From: Brassica napus
Lineage: Eukaryota; Streptophyta; Magnoliopsida; Brassicales; Brassicaceae
Direction: 5' to 3'
Length of the DNA: 64,000 nucleotides
Assembly: GCF_020379485.1 (NCBI RefSeq)
Contig: NW_026016895.1
Span: 1-64,000, forward strand
Shown here: positions 1 through 11,651 of the stretch, piece after piece
How the letters are laid out: each line of letters opens with the position of its first letter
Numbering within the stretch: the stretch's first letter is position 1
Position numbers and translations under genes: made by a program
The notes under the pieces: generated by a model
The model's input: the letters and a program-made list of their open reading frames with translations, nothing else
The model's database searches: none
Told to the model about the DNA's origin: nothing

Positions 1-1976
1 TAACGGTGAGATATATGATGGAGAAGGAATCAAGTGAGGAGTGATTATAAGCAAAGAGAAAATAAAATAAATAATCCTTCGTGGGCCGGGGCCCAATTGG
101 ACCTTTGCAAGGGATTGTGGCGTCGTCAATGCCGAAATAGCTACTATTTAGGTGAGCTTGATGACGTCATCGTTACGATATTCATTAACCAACCTGCCCG
201 AACACGGACCGTTCTGCCCGGAAGGTGGTCCTCTTCTCTGAGTTAGCAGTTTCGTTGGTCCTCCTAATAATGAAATAAAAGTCAACAGGTCAAATAAAAA
301 CTCGAAACTGTGTTTCATTTTCACCTTTGCTTTCTTTGTCAACAGTTCTTTTCATTGGTTCCTCCTGTTAAAATGTTATATGTTTCATATAACGTATATC
401 CCACGTATTATTGTAACATTTTTTACTTCATAACTCAACCTAGCTGGACTAGGCTTACTAGCTAACATAATTATTCGCTAATTGGTGAAGAGACTGAGAT
501 GAGCAAATTAAGAGAATCTTGGTAATGGAATTCCTCAATTCTAGGGACAAAACTTTAGACTTCAAATTTCAAAATATATCATGTTTATATACAAAAATTC
601 ATACTCTATATAATAACATTCTTCAGAAACGATGATGTCCATGTGTTGTTCCTATTTCTCAAGTCTGCAATTTCCTAAAATTTTTTTCTAACTTCTTATG
701 AAGTTTATTCATCTCTTGTGTTTTGAATATATTGTTATTTCTCTATTCAAATGAGTTTTCCGTCCTCTGAAAAATGAAGTAGGCGAAGTAACATTGATTG
801 AAATATAATTAAAAGTGATCGAATTCGTTTTTAGCTAATATAAATGGTTGTTCCACAAAAAATGCTATATAAAATGGTTCAAGAAAAAAGTTATTTAAAA
901 GTGAAGTAAGCAAAAGTCTTAAGATTTGTGGGGAATAGAAACTTTTGTGGCGTGCGGGAAAATCACAGTCTCCTAAGGCATAAATGGTCAAATAATGCTA
1001 TAAACTAGTAACGTACTAAACTAGTAGTCTAATACTATACTGTTTTTAATCAAACTGATGACGCGAAAAAGAATCCATTGACCACCTGGGTTCCTAAGTC
1101 ACATTAATATTTCGTTTAATGTGTGAACGGTAGTACTACTATTTGTATATACGTATTCACTCTTAACAGTCTTCAGTATAATACTTTCAGTTGATATCTT
1201 CAAAAACATTTTTTTTGTAAACAGAAAACTACGACAAGCTCTTACAAGTAAGAATGATACTATGATTTTTTTTGTTTCGTTTGTTTTCTTGCCCATATCA
1301 ATCAGTCCGTTCACTTCTCTTTGGTACCATGCTCCAGAGATCTTCCGTTTTTATGCCCAACATTTTTGTTAGTTTAGTTTTGGCCCATAACATAACATAC
1401 TTTAGTTGATCTGGTAGTGAAAAGCTTAATGCAGTATGTGTAGCATGCAAAGTAAGGAAATAAAAGTTTAATAGAAATTTTCCAAAGAACTGCTCTAAAT
1501 ATTTCATCATTTTTAAGTAAATAATTATTAGAATTAGACCATGATTAACCTCAGTCTCTTAATTGAATTTTTAGTTTTGAATAACAGACGGTTCTTAGTT
1601 TTTCTTATATTTAAATTAAGAAAAGTTAGGAATTGTCTCTTAAATATAGATATAAGAGCCGTCTCTTAACCAAAAAATGTCAAATCATGAATTACGAACT
1701 TCGACTAAGGCCTTGATTGGTAGACCGTTAGCATTAGCAGTAGCAGTATGCTAAAGAAGCAGTATGTTGCATGAGATATGTATGCTTTTGCTAAACTGTT
1801 TAATAAGATGATGGTAGAGCAGTATGATTATGCTATTTAAAATTATTATAAAAATTATAGTATATATATTTACAATATATTTATTTTTAATGAATTATTT
1901 CTAATATATATATATATATATAGTAACATATAAAATGAAAAATATTAATTTCTTTTAATATATGTCAGATCTTGTT
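1..1976. other. AT-rich intergenic stretch, no gene recognised
   Basis: I see no coding structure on either strand; the open frames here are short and uncharacteristic. Around 1530-1850 the text resembles decayed miniature transposon sequence, with repeated TCTCTTAA-type words and an AT-rich core. A short AT dinucleotide run lies near 1905-1922. Confidence 0.5.
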
Positions 1977-2032
1977 ATATGTCAGATTTTGTTTTTTAAC
2001 TGTATAAACAATTAAGTGATTAACGAGTCTTA
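1977..2032 (+). repeat. Direct repeat, left copy (about 56 bp)
   Basis: A block beginning ATATGTCAGATTTTG and ending AAGTGATTAACGAGTCTTA recurs in the same orientation at 2692-2748 with a few changes. The two copies bracket the MITE at 2032-2646 and about 45 bp of extra sequence. The repeat is far longer than a normal target-site duplication, so it more likely reflects an older local duplication that was later split by the insertion. Confidence 0.7.
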
Positions 2033-2646
2033 GGGGGCGACTGGTTTTCTCGCTACCCGACCCCACCACCCCGCAAACGCAGCAGCTTTTGCGGTTGGTA
2101 GCGGTTGTCGGTGGTTTGCAACAATCACTCAAATCGCTCTAAACGCTTCAAAAACGCTCTGAATCTCATAAATTCAAAAGCTGGCTTCAGCTAGCATTTG
2201 CGGTTGTGGACGTTTGCGGGAGGGTAAATTTTTTTCTTTTTTTTAAACAATATATATACAAAGTAAAAATATTTTAAATAAAAATTTAGAATTGAAATTA
2301 TGAAAATATTAAAATATATCTATTATATTTTAATTAATATTATAATATTTTATAATAAAACAATTTCAATAAATTTTCAAAAATTAAATTATAACTTTCT
2401 AAATATAAATTTATATTTATTATAATTTTATGATTTTGGATATTTTTTAATTATATTAAATGTAATATTGTTAATTTATTATTTGACTGTTCCCGTATTT
2501 GGTAGTTAACCAGTTATAAGTCACCCGTAAGCGCACCAATTTTTAACCCGCAGTACCAGTCGTACAAATCTCTTAAACCGCTAGAAACCTACTGCCCCCA
2601 ATCACACACACTCCCGCAACCGCTTCGTTTGACACGGTCATGCCCT
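2032..2646 (+). mobile_element. Non-autonomous DNA transposon, copy A of a two-copy family
   Basis: A roughly 615 bp element starts AGGGGGCGACTGGTTTTC and ends close to GGTCATGCCCT. It has GC-rich ends made of repeated GCGGTTGCGG-type words and a very AT-rich centre with no coding capacity. A second copy in the opposite orientation lies at 17293-17913 and is recognisably similar across both ends and the centre. The AGGG...CCCT termini suggest the hAT superfamily. I could not find a clean 8 bp target duplication, so the exact borders are uncertain. Confidence 0.6.
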
Positions 2647-2691
2647 TGGAGTGTGGTTGTTATATGTTAATCACGCTCTTAGTGGTTTGAT

Positions 2692-2748
2692 ATATGTCAG
2701 ATTTTGTTGTAAAAAACCGTATAACAATTAAGTGATTAACGAGTCTTA
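2692..2748 (+). repeat. Direct repeat, right copy
   Basis: This is the second copy of the block at 1977-2032, sharing the 3' part AAGTGATTAACGAGTCTTA exactly. It has small differences in the middle (GTAAAAAACCGTATAACA against TTTTTTAACTGTATAAACA). Confidence 0.7.
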
Positions 2749-2922
2749 TAAAACGCCCTTATTTTCAGCGTCCATTTACTAAGCTTTACGTATTTGAAGT
2801 ACATGGTTGGCCTATAATTAGCCCATTAGCAGCCCAATAATAAAGTAACATTTGATATCTAAAGTTTCAGTTTATGTTAGCATAGCTGGCAGTCTGGCAC
2901 CATTTCGGGCCATTGTTTTGCC

Positions 2923-3711
2923 TAGGGTGGGCGTTCGGGTTCGGATCGGGTATTTCGGATATTCGGGTATTTCGATATAAGAGTATAGAACCTTTTGGAT
3001 ATTTTGACATTTCGGGTCGGGTTCGGGTTTTTTCACTTCGGGTTCGAATATTTTCGGATATATCCGAACTTCAACAATTTTTTTTTTTGAAAAACATATT
3101 TTTCACACTGTATTGAAACCATTCCTGAAACATTATACAAACATGAGCACAAACAAGTAAATCAAACCAAACATCTACTGAACACAAACAAGTAAACACA
3201 TTTCATTCCTCTACTGTAATAAACTTTACAACCAAACGTCAACAAATCGACGAACTTTTACGCATCATACAACAGAATCAAACTTCTAATCATCATACAC
3301 GCAAAATAAAACAAAAGAAAGAAACTGAAAAAAAGCGAGACAATTACTTTTATTCGACGTCACCGAGTAAGAAAAAAAAATGAGTATTTAAGGTTTCTAG
3401 TTTGTTAATTTATGAGATTAAATCTTAGTTACTTAAGAAGAATCTAGGAAACATAATTTTCGGGAACACTAAACATTTGTATGATGCTTGGGTATATTGC
3501 ACACACAATTTTGGGAAAGGGAATAAATCATAAATGGTAAGGTTTTGGTTAAGTTCGGTTATGTTCGGGTAGGTTTCGGGTATCGGGTAATAACCGAAAG
3601 GGATAGGATGAAAAACCGATCGGTATTTGGCACTAACCGAACTTGAACCGAATCACTTACTTCGGGTTGGGTTCGGGTTCGGATTCGGGTATCGGTTATT
3701 ATGCCCACCCT
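2923..3711. mobile_element. MITE-like element with GGGTGGGC terminal inverted repeats
   Basis: The left end reads CTAGGGTGGGCGTTCGGG and the right end reads TTATGCCCACCCTTAG, giving a short terminal inverted repeat. Subterminal tracts of GGGTTCGGG and TCGGGTAT words lie on both sides of an AT-rich interior. The flanks share GTTTTG-like sequence that may be a decayed target duplication. No open frame belongs to it; it looks like a non-autonomous hAT-like element. Confidence 0.5.
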
Positions 3712-4303
3712 TAGTTTTGGCCGGTAGATCAATTTCAAAATTTTCTTTTAAAAAATTGTAGACTCTAATGTTATTCCTTTATATAGATGTTTTCTTCTTC
3801 TGTTTTGTTTGATTACAAATTAGACTAATTATTTCCAACCTTAGACCTTTAATTTTAAACATAACAAATATGTCATACTAATGCTTAATCCATATTTTGG
3901 AATGGGTTAGGTTGGATATGGTTATTGTGTACTAACTGTTCGCTCAATTGATAATCATTAACTCACTAACCAGAATACTGCACACTTTACAACTTCCAAT
4001 AGCTTGAGATTTAGTGTTTTTGTCGAGCACTATTTGTTTGATGAGTCCAATGACGTGCAGCGGGGGGAAATGTCCTTGAAAATTTGAATAAAAACCTAGT
4101 TTGAAAGTATGAAACTAGATAGGACGGTTTAGGCAATGATAGAAAACAATAAAGTTCAAAAGTGAAATATTTCACAATAATTTTTTTATCTAAACCCATA
4201 ATTCCTTGCTCTTCCGCTAAACCAGTTTTTCCTCCGTCGTACTTTCTCCGGTGGAGTCACTCCTACACGCTTTTTGGTCTCTAGTGTCTCTTATATCCAG
4301 TTT

Positions 4304-4785
4304 TATATGGCCGAGATTTGTTCATCAACCGCCACACGTGTGTTTGAATCCTATTCTCGGCCGCAGAGGATCCTCTTCCTTTGATAGCCGCCGCAAAGAA
4401 GAAGAACAAGAGAGATGACAACCATAGCTTCTCCACTAGACTTGACGAAGCTACCGGTCCATTTCCTGAATCCATCCTTCTCAAAGAGGTTATACTTTTG
4501 TTAATATCTTCTCTCAGTTGCTCATTTCTGGTCCAATATTGATGTTGAAGTTGTGTTAATTGTTTATTTATGTGCAGAAGAAGATTGATGAGAGCAGTGA
4601 TCTTCTTCCTGATTTCGATGATGCTGAAGAAAGTAAGTGAAATTTATTGTTTTTTTTAACTATTTGCTGCATGTTGGTGATTGTGTTACCTTTAATGATT
4701 TGGTCTTTTGAATTGTTTGAAACAGAGGAGCTATATGAGTTTCTTGATCTTCAGCTTCAGAGTGACTTGGATGAGGAAAGGAGTA
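4304..4785 (+). pseudogene. Fragment of a small acidic-protein gene (At3g17160-like), broken
   Basis: Three exon-like blocks splice cleanly: one ending at 4488 (GT at 4489), one at 4578-4632, and one starting at 4726. In one frame they read through a lysine-rich stretch, then ATGPFPESILLKE, then IDESSDLLPDFDDAEE, then LYEFLDLQLQSD. The frame has no ATG after an upstream TGA. The only plausible start (ATG GCC GAG ATT near 4307) is in another frame, so an indel probably separates the start from the body. After a possible donor near 4784 no further exon is visible. I do not know the function. Its place next to the PMEI gene would fit the Arabidopsis chromosome 3 order from memory. Confidence 0.45.
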
Positions 4786-5316
4786 ACTTCTTCTTCTTTA
4801 AACCCCTTTTATTTCAAGTTTAAACACTAGATAAAATAGGCCGAATGTGAGGCCCAATATTAAGTTAAATAGAGGGCGTAACTTCATTTCTACTAAACTG
4901 ATTGAGCGGGTTTGTCGAACACGGGCAAAAATGGGCACGAAGTTTCTAGAATAGAATCACGGGATATACCAACATTCACGAGCCAGTTATCGACTGACGA
5001 GAGATGACAGCGCCACACCGAATTATTTCAATATACATTTTTTTTCTTTCTCGTGGAAACAATGTAGCCTAATGGTTAAGGTTTAAATGCTTCTACACTT
5101 AAGTGATTTTTAACATTGTGCAAGTAAATCCAGTCATACGTGGATTTTTATAATACAGCTCAGATGATGCAGTTAGTCGTAGATCCTCGTAAAGCAGGTA
5201 GTATTACCGGTTCTTTCTTTCTGAGCAACTTTTTCGATATACATTCATGTAGCTAGTTTTAATATATATTTTTTTTCGTACTATGAAGCACGAATAAAAA
5301 TTGTTTTTTGAAAGTA

Positions 5317-5353
<37 letters not shown>

Positions 5354-5966
5354 AAATTAGTTAGATGAACGTATATATTGAAATTATTCGGTCGACGTCG
5401 GGTATATTTGTCGCATACGGACCGACTCATATAGGGACCTATTCACCAATACTTCTACTTTTCTCTTGTTTTTGTGCCAACAACCACATGTAACCAGAAA
5501 AGCTAAAGTGTTTACAAACATAAACTAAAGAGCAGATACAGATCCATGTTTACGTATTAGACAATTAGGTAGTGATCACTAAACAACGCAGGGCTGCTTA
5601 TATTATAGTATGACATTTCTATCAGACCCCAAATCAAAAGAAGTTGATTACGAAGCTTCGTCACGGGTGGAATCTTAAGAACTATGTAAACGTAATAATT
5701 ATAAAATGTTCATTTATCTATTTAACGAAACTCATATGTGACGACACGTTTTTTTTTGTCAACAACGACACGTATAATAACGCATCTGTATGTTTGTCTA
5801 AAAGAAAAAAAACACATAAATACTAATTTGTAACCTTTTAACATTTATATATGTGTGTAGAAACAGAGCTAGCGACTAGCGAGTAGCACTTACAACACAC
5901 AAGTTCACTTCATTTACTACACATTAATTTCTTTCTCACTCTCTCGAAATCACACTCTCTCCGACG
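4786..5966. other. Intergenic region with an AT microsatellite
   Basis: No gene is visible. A long TA dinucleotide run occupies about 5320-5350. The last 100 bases before the PMEI start are rich in CT/TC and CACA motifs typical of a plant promoter and 5' leader. The text near 5066 (AGCCTAATGGTTAAGG) resembles an RNA polymerase III A box but has no convincing B box after it. Confidence 0.4.
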
Positions 5967-6518
5967 ATGAAAAGATCCTCCGCCGTCGCGTCACCGCCAT
6001 CTCTCTCCCTCTTTCTCCTCCTGCTCCTACCATTGCTAGCTCAATCCTCCGACGACCTTATCGACAAAATCTGCAGAGTGACGCCCTTCATCGACCTCTG
6101 CGAAGCCTCTCTCCGCCCTCTCACTCCCTCACCTTCCGACCCCAAGTCTCTAGCATCGGCCATGGCTTCCGTTGTTCTTGGTAACATGACCGATACGTTA
6201 GGCTATATCCAATCACTGATCAGACACTCTCACGATCCTGCGGCGGAGCGAGCACTAGCTCAGTGCGCTGAGCTGTACCGGCCGGTGGTCAAGTTCAACA
6301 TTCCTCAGGCGATCGAGGCAATGCGGCGAGGAGAGTTCGGGTTCGCGACGTATGTGCTCGGAGACGCTGAGAAACAGACTGATACTTGTCAGAAGTGGAT
6401 CAACAGTGCCGGTGCTGACGATGAAAGTTCGGTGGCTCTTACGGCTAGAAACAAGCAGGTTAAGAATCTTTGTGACGTGGCTATTTCTGTGATTAAGTCT
6501 TTAATGAAGGGTCGTTAA
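5967..6518 (+). CDS. Plant invertase/pectin methylesterase inhibitor family protein
   Basis: A single-exon gene for a 183-residue secreted protein. Residues 1-27 form a signal peptide with a leucine-rich core and an Ala-Gln-Ser-Ser end. The mature part has the four-helix inhibitor layout: a first cysteine pair in KICRVTPFIDLC (helical hairpin), a central helical region with ALAQCAELY, and later cysteines in DTCQKW and NLCDVA. Family members bind either pectin methylesterase or acid invertase in the cell wall and block activity; sequence alone does not say which this one prefers. Length is normal for the family. The start is the first ATG of the frame and directly precedes the signal peptide. 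It matches the At3g17130-type PMEI expected from the chromosome 3 order. It looks intact. Confidence 0.9.
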   Translation: MKRSSAVASPPSLSLFLLLLLPLLAQSSDDLIDKICRVTPFIDLCEASLRPLTPSPSDPKSLASAMASVVLGNMTDTLGYIQSLIRHSHDPAAERALAQCAELYRPVVKFNIPQAIEAMRRGEFGFATYVLGDAEKQTDTCQKWINSAGADDESSVALTARNKQVKNLCDVAISVIKSLMKGR

Positions 6519-7490
6519 GACAAGAATCTCTGTTTCTGTTGCAGATAATAATTATATATTACATATTTGTGATTATTGATACGAACAAAATTTCTGTTTA
6601 CCAACTGGCAAAATTAATATAAGTAACATATTAGGAGTTAATGGGCTTTAGACATTGGCCCATGAAGCATCCGAAGACAGCAACATAACAGAAATAATAG
6701 ACATCTGAAATACACACAGACACGTGAAATCACATGTTCAGTTAATTTTAGGCAGCATTAAAAGTGGAAGTCTAAAGCTCAGTGGAGTGTTTAGATTACA
6801 GCCACATGGATTCTGTTTCCAAATATACTTGTTATTTATTTACAGCCACATGGATTCTGTTTCCAAATATACTTGTTATTTTAAAAATAGTTGATTTCAA
6901 ATTTCAACTGCAAGCATCGCTAACATGTGATTTCATATATAAAATAACTATACCAATAAAATTCCCAATAATGTTGATTAACATATTTTCTTGCGTTTTG
7001 ATTTCAAAAAAAAAAGAATGATCCTACTTAGCGCTCTTTTAAATGATGATTCATGTTTGTATTGTATTCTCTATAGTACCGTGACCAGTGATAACACAAT
7101 GCAGATAAAAGTATAACACTCAATTTACTTTATTTGTAACTTTCTCTTATTTTGTTACACGGAAAACATTACTACAAAACTACTCTTACCCACATCGGAT
7201 AGTTATTGTTTCATTGCCGCCGAGAAAGCAGCTGATTTTGGCACAAAAAATTATCGGTATTCATACATGGTTCACCGACAACCTAAACCGATATATGGTT
7301 TGATCAACAAGTATGGAGTTGTCCCCATCTCCTAACTCCAGACCGTTGGTGTACATTTCACTGTGAAACTCTATTCATCTTTTGTTCATTCTCTAATCCA
7401 GAAACTGGTTTTAGTAAACTGCAAGTACAGGAGAAGAAAAAAACAGGATTAGAGATCATTTTAGAGAAACTAAAACAGCGTTGCTCTTCT
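6519..7490. other. Intergenic region between convergent PMEI and membrane-protein genes
   Basis: It holds the 3' regions of two convergent genes and one short tandem duplication (6797-6884). I see no other gene. The small frames here are fragments created by that duplication. Confidence 0.45.
6797..6884 (+). repeat. 44 bp tandem duplication
   Basis: A 44 bp unit beginning TACAGCCACATGGATTCTGT occurs at 6797-6840 and again at 6841-6884 with at most one or two terminal differences. It lies in the 3' flank of the PMEI gene. It appears to be a recent local duplication without coding meaning. Confidence 0.85.
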
Positions 7491-8209
7491 TTAACCATAC
7501 AGAGACAAAACAACATACTTGGGGATTCTCTGTGCTTTAACCGGACCGCCATAACCTACACCCGGTTCGCTCGCAGATGGGTTTCCCGCATATTGAACCG
7601 GTACAAAACCACCACTGGCTTTTCCAACAAAGGGAGATTCCCCGGAGCTAGCGGCTGCTCTCGGCGAGAACCCTGAATATTTTGGAAAACACACACATAA
7701 GATTAATCGAAAATAACAATACAAAACGCAAACGCAAGAATTTGAAAATAAATTACACCTTGGAAAACGAGGACGAAGAAGAAGATAGCGGTGAGAATAG
7801 TGGCGAATACATTGCCGAGAGAAGAAGCCGAAGACGCAGACGCAGCTTTGGCCTCTCTCGATTTCTTCAAAGCTCTCATACGTTCCACCCTCGCGCGTTT
7901 CAGCATCGCCAGCTCAGCGATCTCCCTTATCAGTTTCTCATCCGCTGCGTCTAGCGACGGTCCACGCGGCGGCCTAGGAGGTTTCGACGCTGATTTCTTG
8001 CGTTTCTCCTTCCGTTCGCTCCTCCCCCATTCCGGTTTGCTGACCGCACATTGAACCGGACTTGCATCGTTCTCTAACAAACCGGTTTCTACCGGTTTGC
8101 TATCTGGACACATCGGTATCAATGGCTTCTCCGGCGATTTTGTATAAACATTTTGGCAATCTAAGATTCCTTTCTCAAGATCAACATCGAAATCGAGACT
8201 CATTCCCAT
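7491..8209 (-). CDS. Single-pass membrane protein of unknown function (At3g17120-like)
   Basis: Two exons on the minus strand, 8209-7759 and 7672-7491, joined by a GT-AG intron, encode about 210 residues. The first half is soluble. It is followed by a strongly basic, coiled-coil-like stretch (lysine/arginine around KEKRKKSASK, then AELAMLKRARVERMRALKKS). One hydrophobic segment follows (VFATILTAIFFFVLVFQG, near residue 145), then a glycine/proline-rich tail. An upstream in-frame GTG extends the frame, but the first ATG (8209, MGMSLDF) is the plausible start. A GTATG close to the C-terminus could be an alternative donor. I cannot assign a function. The neighbours support an At3g17120 counterpart. 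Confidence 0.8.
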
Positions 8210-9236
8210 GATCTCACTAGATTTATTCACTCAAGAACAGAACCTAGATCTCTTAGGTCTTGAATCTGTAATCAAGATCTGTCTCCAGTAGAGAGGAATG
8301 AACACACACAACCAAATGTGTCTCTATAGGGTTTCTTTTCTTTTTAATTCACGCTAGTGCCGCCTTTAATAGCCAAAGCAAGTAAAGAATGAATTACAGC
8401 TAACGTCACGTCTCCTCGAAATAAATCTGCAAAAACTAAATCACAAACTTTAATTTTTCATCAATCGATAAAGAAAATACTTTTAATGCTTGTATTTAAG
8501 CATAGTGTAGAATATGGATAAGTACCGAATCAACAATCACGTGGTATTGATAAATAAAGTTGAAAAAACAAAAGTAAAAACTTGATTAGAGGATTAAAAG
8601 CGGATGAAAGGAGTTTGAAGTTTTGTTGATGTTTTTATTCAGACACTACTGTCAAAAGTAGGTAATATTTATAGTGCATTGATTCGAAACTAATTGCTTT
8701 ATGATTAAAAAGGAAAATATAGTATATATATTTTTTGCTTAATCTCGAGCATGAAGCAAGGAACAGCTGGTGTTTTTGCTTTATTCCAATGCCGTGACTT
8801 GGGGAGAAAAACATAAAAATTAATGAAAAATAAATAAAAATGAATAAAAATATTTTAATGGAATTGAATACGAACCCGGAAAATTAAATCGAAATTACTG
8901 ATCAGTGATGATGAGTATTTGAATGATGGATGAAGAACTGAGTCTAACTAGAAACAGTAAAAGACCTTACAAAAAAACTTGAAATATATGAACGAAACTG
9001 GAGTGAATAAAATAGAAAAATATTTGAAATTTGTGTTGTTGTACCTTGAAACGAAAGAGAAGGAGACCCAGATCCGATACTGAAGAGATGAGCAGAGAGA
9101 CCGAGGAGAAAATGGCGGGTTACTTGTCCGAGTTCGGACCCATTCCAAAAACTAATTCAGGACAAAGAAAAAAGGAAGATTGATTTGTACACATTCGTCC
9201 AAGTTTCCAGCTTTTATTTTTCTTTCAGGAGAGATC
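8210..9236. other. Promoter side of the membrane-protein gene, no other gene
   Basis: AT-rich flank upstream of the minus-strand membrane-protein gene. Nothing recognisable is encoded. The right edge is the target duplication of a LINE insertion. Confidence 0.4.
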
Positions 9237-9238
9237 AA

Positions 9239-9483
9239 ATATGTAGTAGGTATAGGGAAGCAAACCGCTTAGCTGATGGTTTAGCTAACCTAGCATTTTC
9301 TCTTCCGTTTGGCTTTCATAGATTAGATGAGACACCGATAGAGGTGGTTGTTTTATTGCAGGAGGATGTTGTTGGACCCCCTCGGCCACGACTAACTCAC
9401 TTGTAATCTGAAGTTTGTTTTTGAATAAAGTTTGGGAGTTTTTCCCAGTTTCCTACCAAAAAAAAAAAATATGTAGTAGGTAT
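9239..9483 (+). mobile_element. 5'-truncated LINE insertion with target-site duplication
   Basis: The insert (about 9254-9467) encodes only the end of a LINE ORF2 RNase H-like domain: YREANRLADGLANLAFSLP followed by about 30 residues and a TAA near 9405. A short 3' UTR ends in a run of A. The flanks carry the same 15-base word, ATATGTAGTAGGTAT, at 9239-9253 and 9469-9483. This is a textbook target-primed reverse transcription product: severe 5' truncation, poly(A) tail and perfect target duplication. The intact duplication suggests a fairly young event. Confidence 0.9.
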
Positions 9484-11651
9484 TTTGTTCTGAAATATTC
9501 TGGATTTTGACAACGAAATAATTTAATTAATTTGGTTATTTTAAAAATAATAATAAAAGACAGCAGATTTTGAATTAGTAATAGAGTGTATTGTGTTTGG
9601 ACATGTGTTTATGTTCTAAATATAGGCTGAGATTGCGCATCTGAGCTTTTCTCTAGCAGGGAGCTTCACGTCACCGACGCATATATATGGGCCAACATAT
9701 TATTTTATTCCACTTAGATTCCCTTTATATCCTATGCGTTTGCATCCGTTGAAATATACTGTAGCCCTTTGTACAATTATTTGTTCGTTCGCTAATTTTG
9801 GTTTTTTCATAAATACAAAACTCAATTTTGTAATTTTTGTATGAATTTACAAAAAAATTACAGAATCAGGTAGAGAAAGACAAATATGACGACATGTTAT
9901 ATCACATTGAATAAATTTGGCCCCAATTTGATTTACTATAAATCTGTCTGATCCGGTTTACAAATATCTGAAACTTACAAATTCCAACGAGAACCGCTCT
10001 CTCAACTTCCCTCGCTGTTAATGAAATATCGGTTTAAAGCCATCTCCAATCCAACGCTAAAATTCTATTTTGTTGCGATTTTTACACTAAAACCTTTTCT
10101 AATTCGATATTAAAAATCACACCATTTTAGTGTAACATTATAATTTTACACCAAATTTGGTATGACACTATTCACCACACTAAAATACTATTCATTTAAC
10201 TAAATACTATTCACCTATTTTATTAATAAAATACATAATTAAATAAATGACAAATAAAATTATAATATATATATTAATATAAAATAGCTTTTAGTGTAAA
10301 GTTTAGTGTTGTGGTTAGAAAAAAAATTAGTGTTAAATTACATTAAAATAGTGTGATTTTGATTCTATTTTAGTATGGGTCGAAGATACCAAAGTCCCGT
10401 AACTAATAAAAACCTTTCGACTACCCCTGAAATCTGATTACGATGAACATTTCCTTTGTCTCATCGCCTCAAATTTGTCAACAAGCTCGTTTTGTTACAC
10501 TTTATTCTTCTCATCTAATTAATTTTTACTTAGTTGGTCAGCATTTCGCATTACAATAGTATGTTGTATTAGGGTTTTATGTGATGTGTTTTTTTTTTCT
10601 TGCTATTCTACTCCATTATAAATGTTACAAAATCGGCACTATGGAGATTCAGTAACAAATAGTGAAATATAGGAAGCTCCAGTTTCTTTTATCCCCAATG
10701 AAATCAATAATTCCAGAGAAATCATAAGGCATGGAGGTGTCTGATTGGTAGGGAGCTCTTCACATCCAAACATTAAATTTAATCGGTCCATTTCCGAAAT
10801 AATACTGTGGCCCCATGAAACCGACTTGTTACACCATACACACCTTACAGTCTGTTACCACGTTTATTATTCCTCCAAAATTAGAAGATAAAAATATGTA
10901 TATTTATTACCCTTTTTCTCTTCAGCGGATCAGTTTAGCTACACATCATGAACATTTTTAAAAAATATACTATGTTACATCAGTCTCTAATAATTTTTGA
11001 GCTTCCCCAATTAAATATTAAAATCTGTATAAATTATCCATAACGAGGATTGTTGTTTATAAATTATATTTCCCATAAAGAGGATTGTTTTTTTTTTTTT
11101 TTTTTTTTTGGACAAAGAGGATTGTTGTTTATAAATTTTATTATTGTGGGGGAAAACTATGGAAAGAAACACGTGGGGAGGCCCTTTGTGACGAGGACTA
11201 GACCAGTCAAATTCTGTCTGCCGCGCTGCACACCGGCAAATCCTTGGAAGTTTCGGGCCTATAATGTATTGGGGCGAAGCCCTTTTACGTTAAAACAGCA
11301 ATTAAAGTCCAGATTTACTTATTTTGACCTCTTTTTAAAAAAAAAAAAATTGGATTAAGGGGTTGTGCTGTTATTTTTTGCGGGAACCAAACTAATTTCT
11401 GTATCCAAAAGTTATCGATGTATCCAAATTCCAAAGTATTTAGTAGAAACTGATGTATACATCTCGTAAGAATTGTATATATAGTGCATGGAAATATGCA
11501 TGTTTTATTGACAATGGAAACTATATAATCTCTCTCTTCAATAACGAAAGAATACTCAACATAATATATAAGCATGTCTATGTGACGATAAAGAATCTGT
11601 CACCTCATTATTATCATGTAAAAATAAGCTTATGTCTCAATAACAATGCAT
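9484..11651. other. Intergenic region, one MITE, no gene
   Basis: AT-rich DNA with a foldback MITE (10045-10380) and a long T tract at about 11090-11109. I see no exon structure. It is the 3' flank of the glycine-rich protein gene. Confidence 0.4.
10045..10380. mobile_element. Foldback MITE
   Basis: Inverted segments such as AAAATCACACCATTTTAGTG near 10115 and its near reverse complement near 10340-10362 flank an AT-rich core. The left end has the CATCTCCAATC motif also seen at the ends of the MITE near 41.2-41.5 kb. There is no coding capacity. Borders are approximate. Confidence 0.55.

Noticed and set aside
161..175. TGATGACGTCATCG palindrome, a bZIP-type site
   Set aside because: A good match to a TGACGTCA element, but no gene lies nearby to regulate, so it is not reported as a regulatory feature.
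5060..5160. tRNA or SINE-like text (AGCCTAATGGTTAAGG)
   Set aside because: It resembles an A box, but there is no proper B box or cloverleaf, and no poly(A) with target duplication was found.
7682..8054. Plus-strand frames over the membrane-protein gene
   Set aside because: Antisense shadows; the minus frame has consistent splice sites and a membrane helix.
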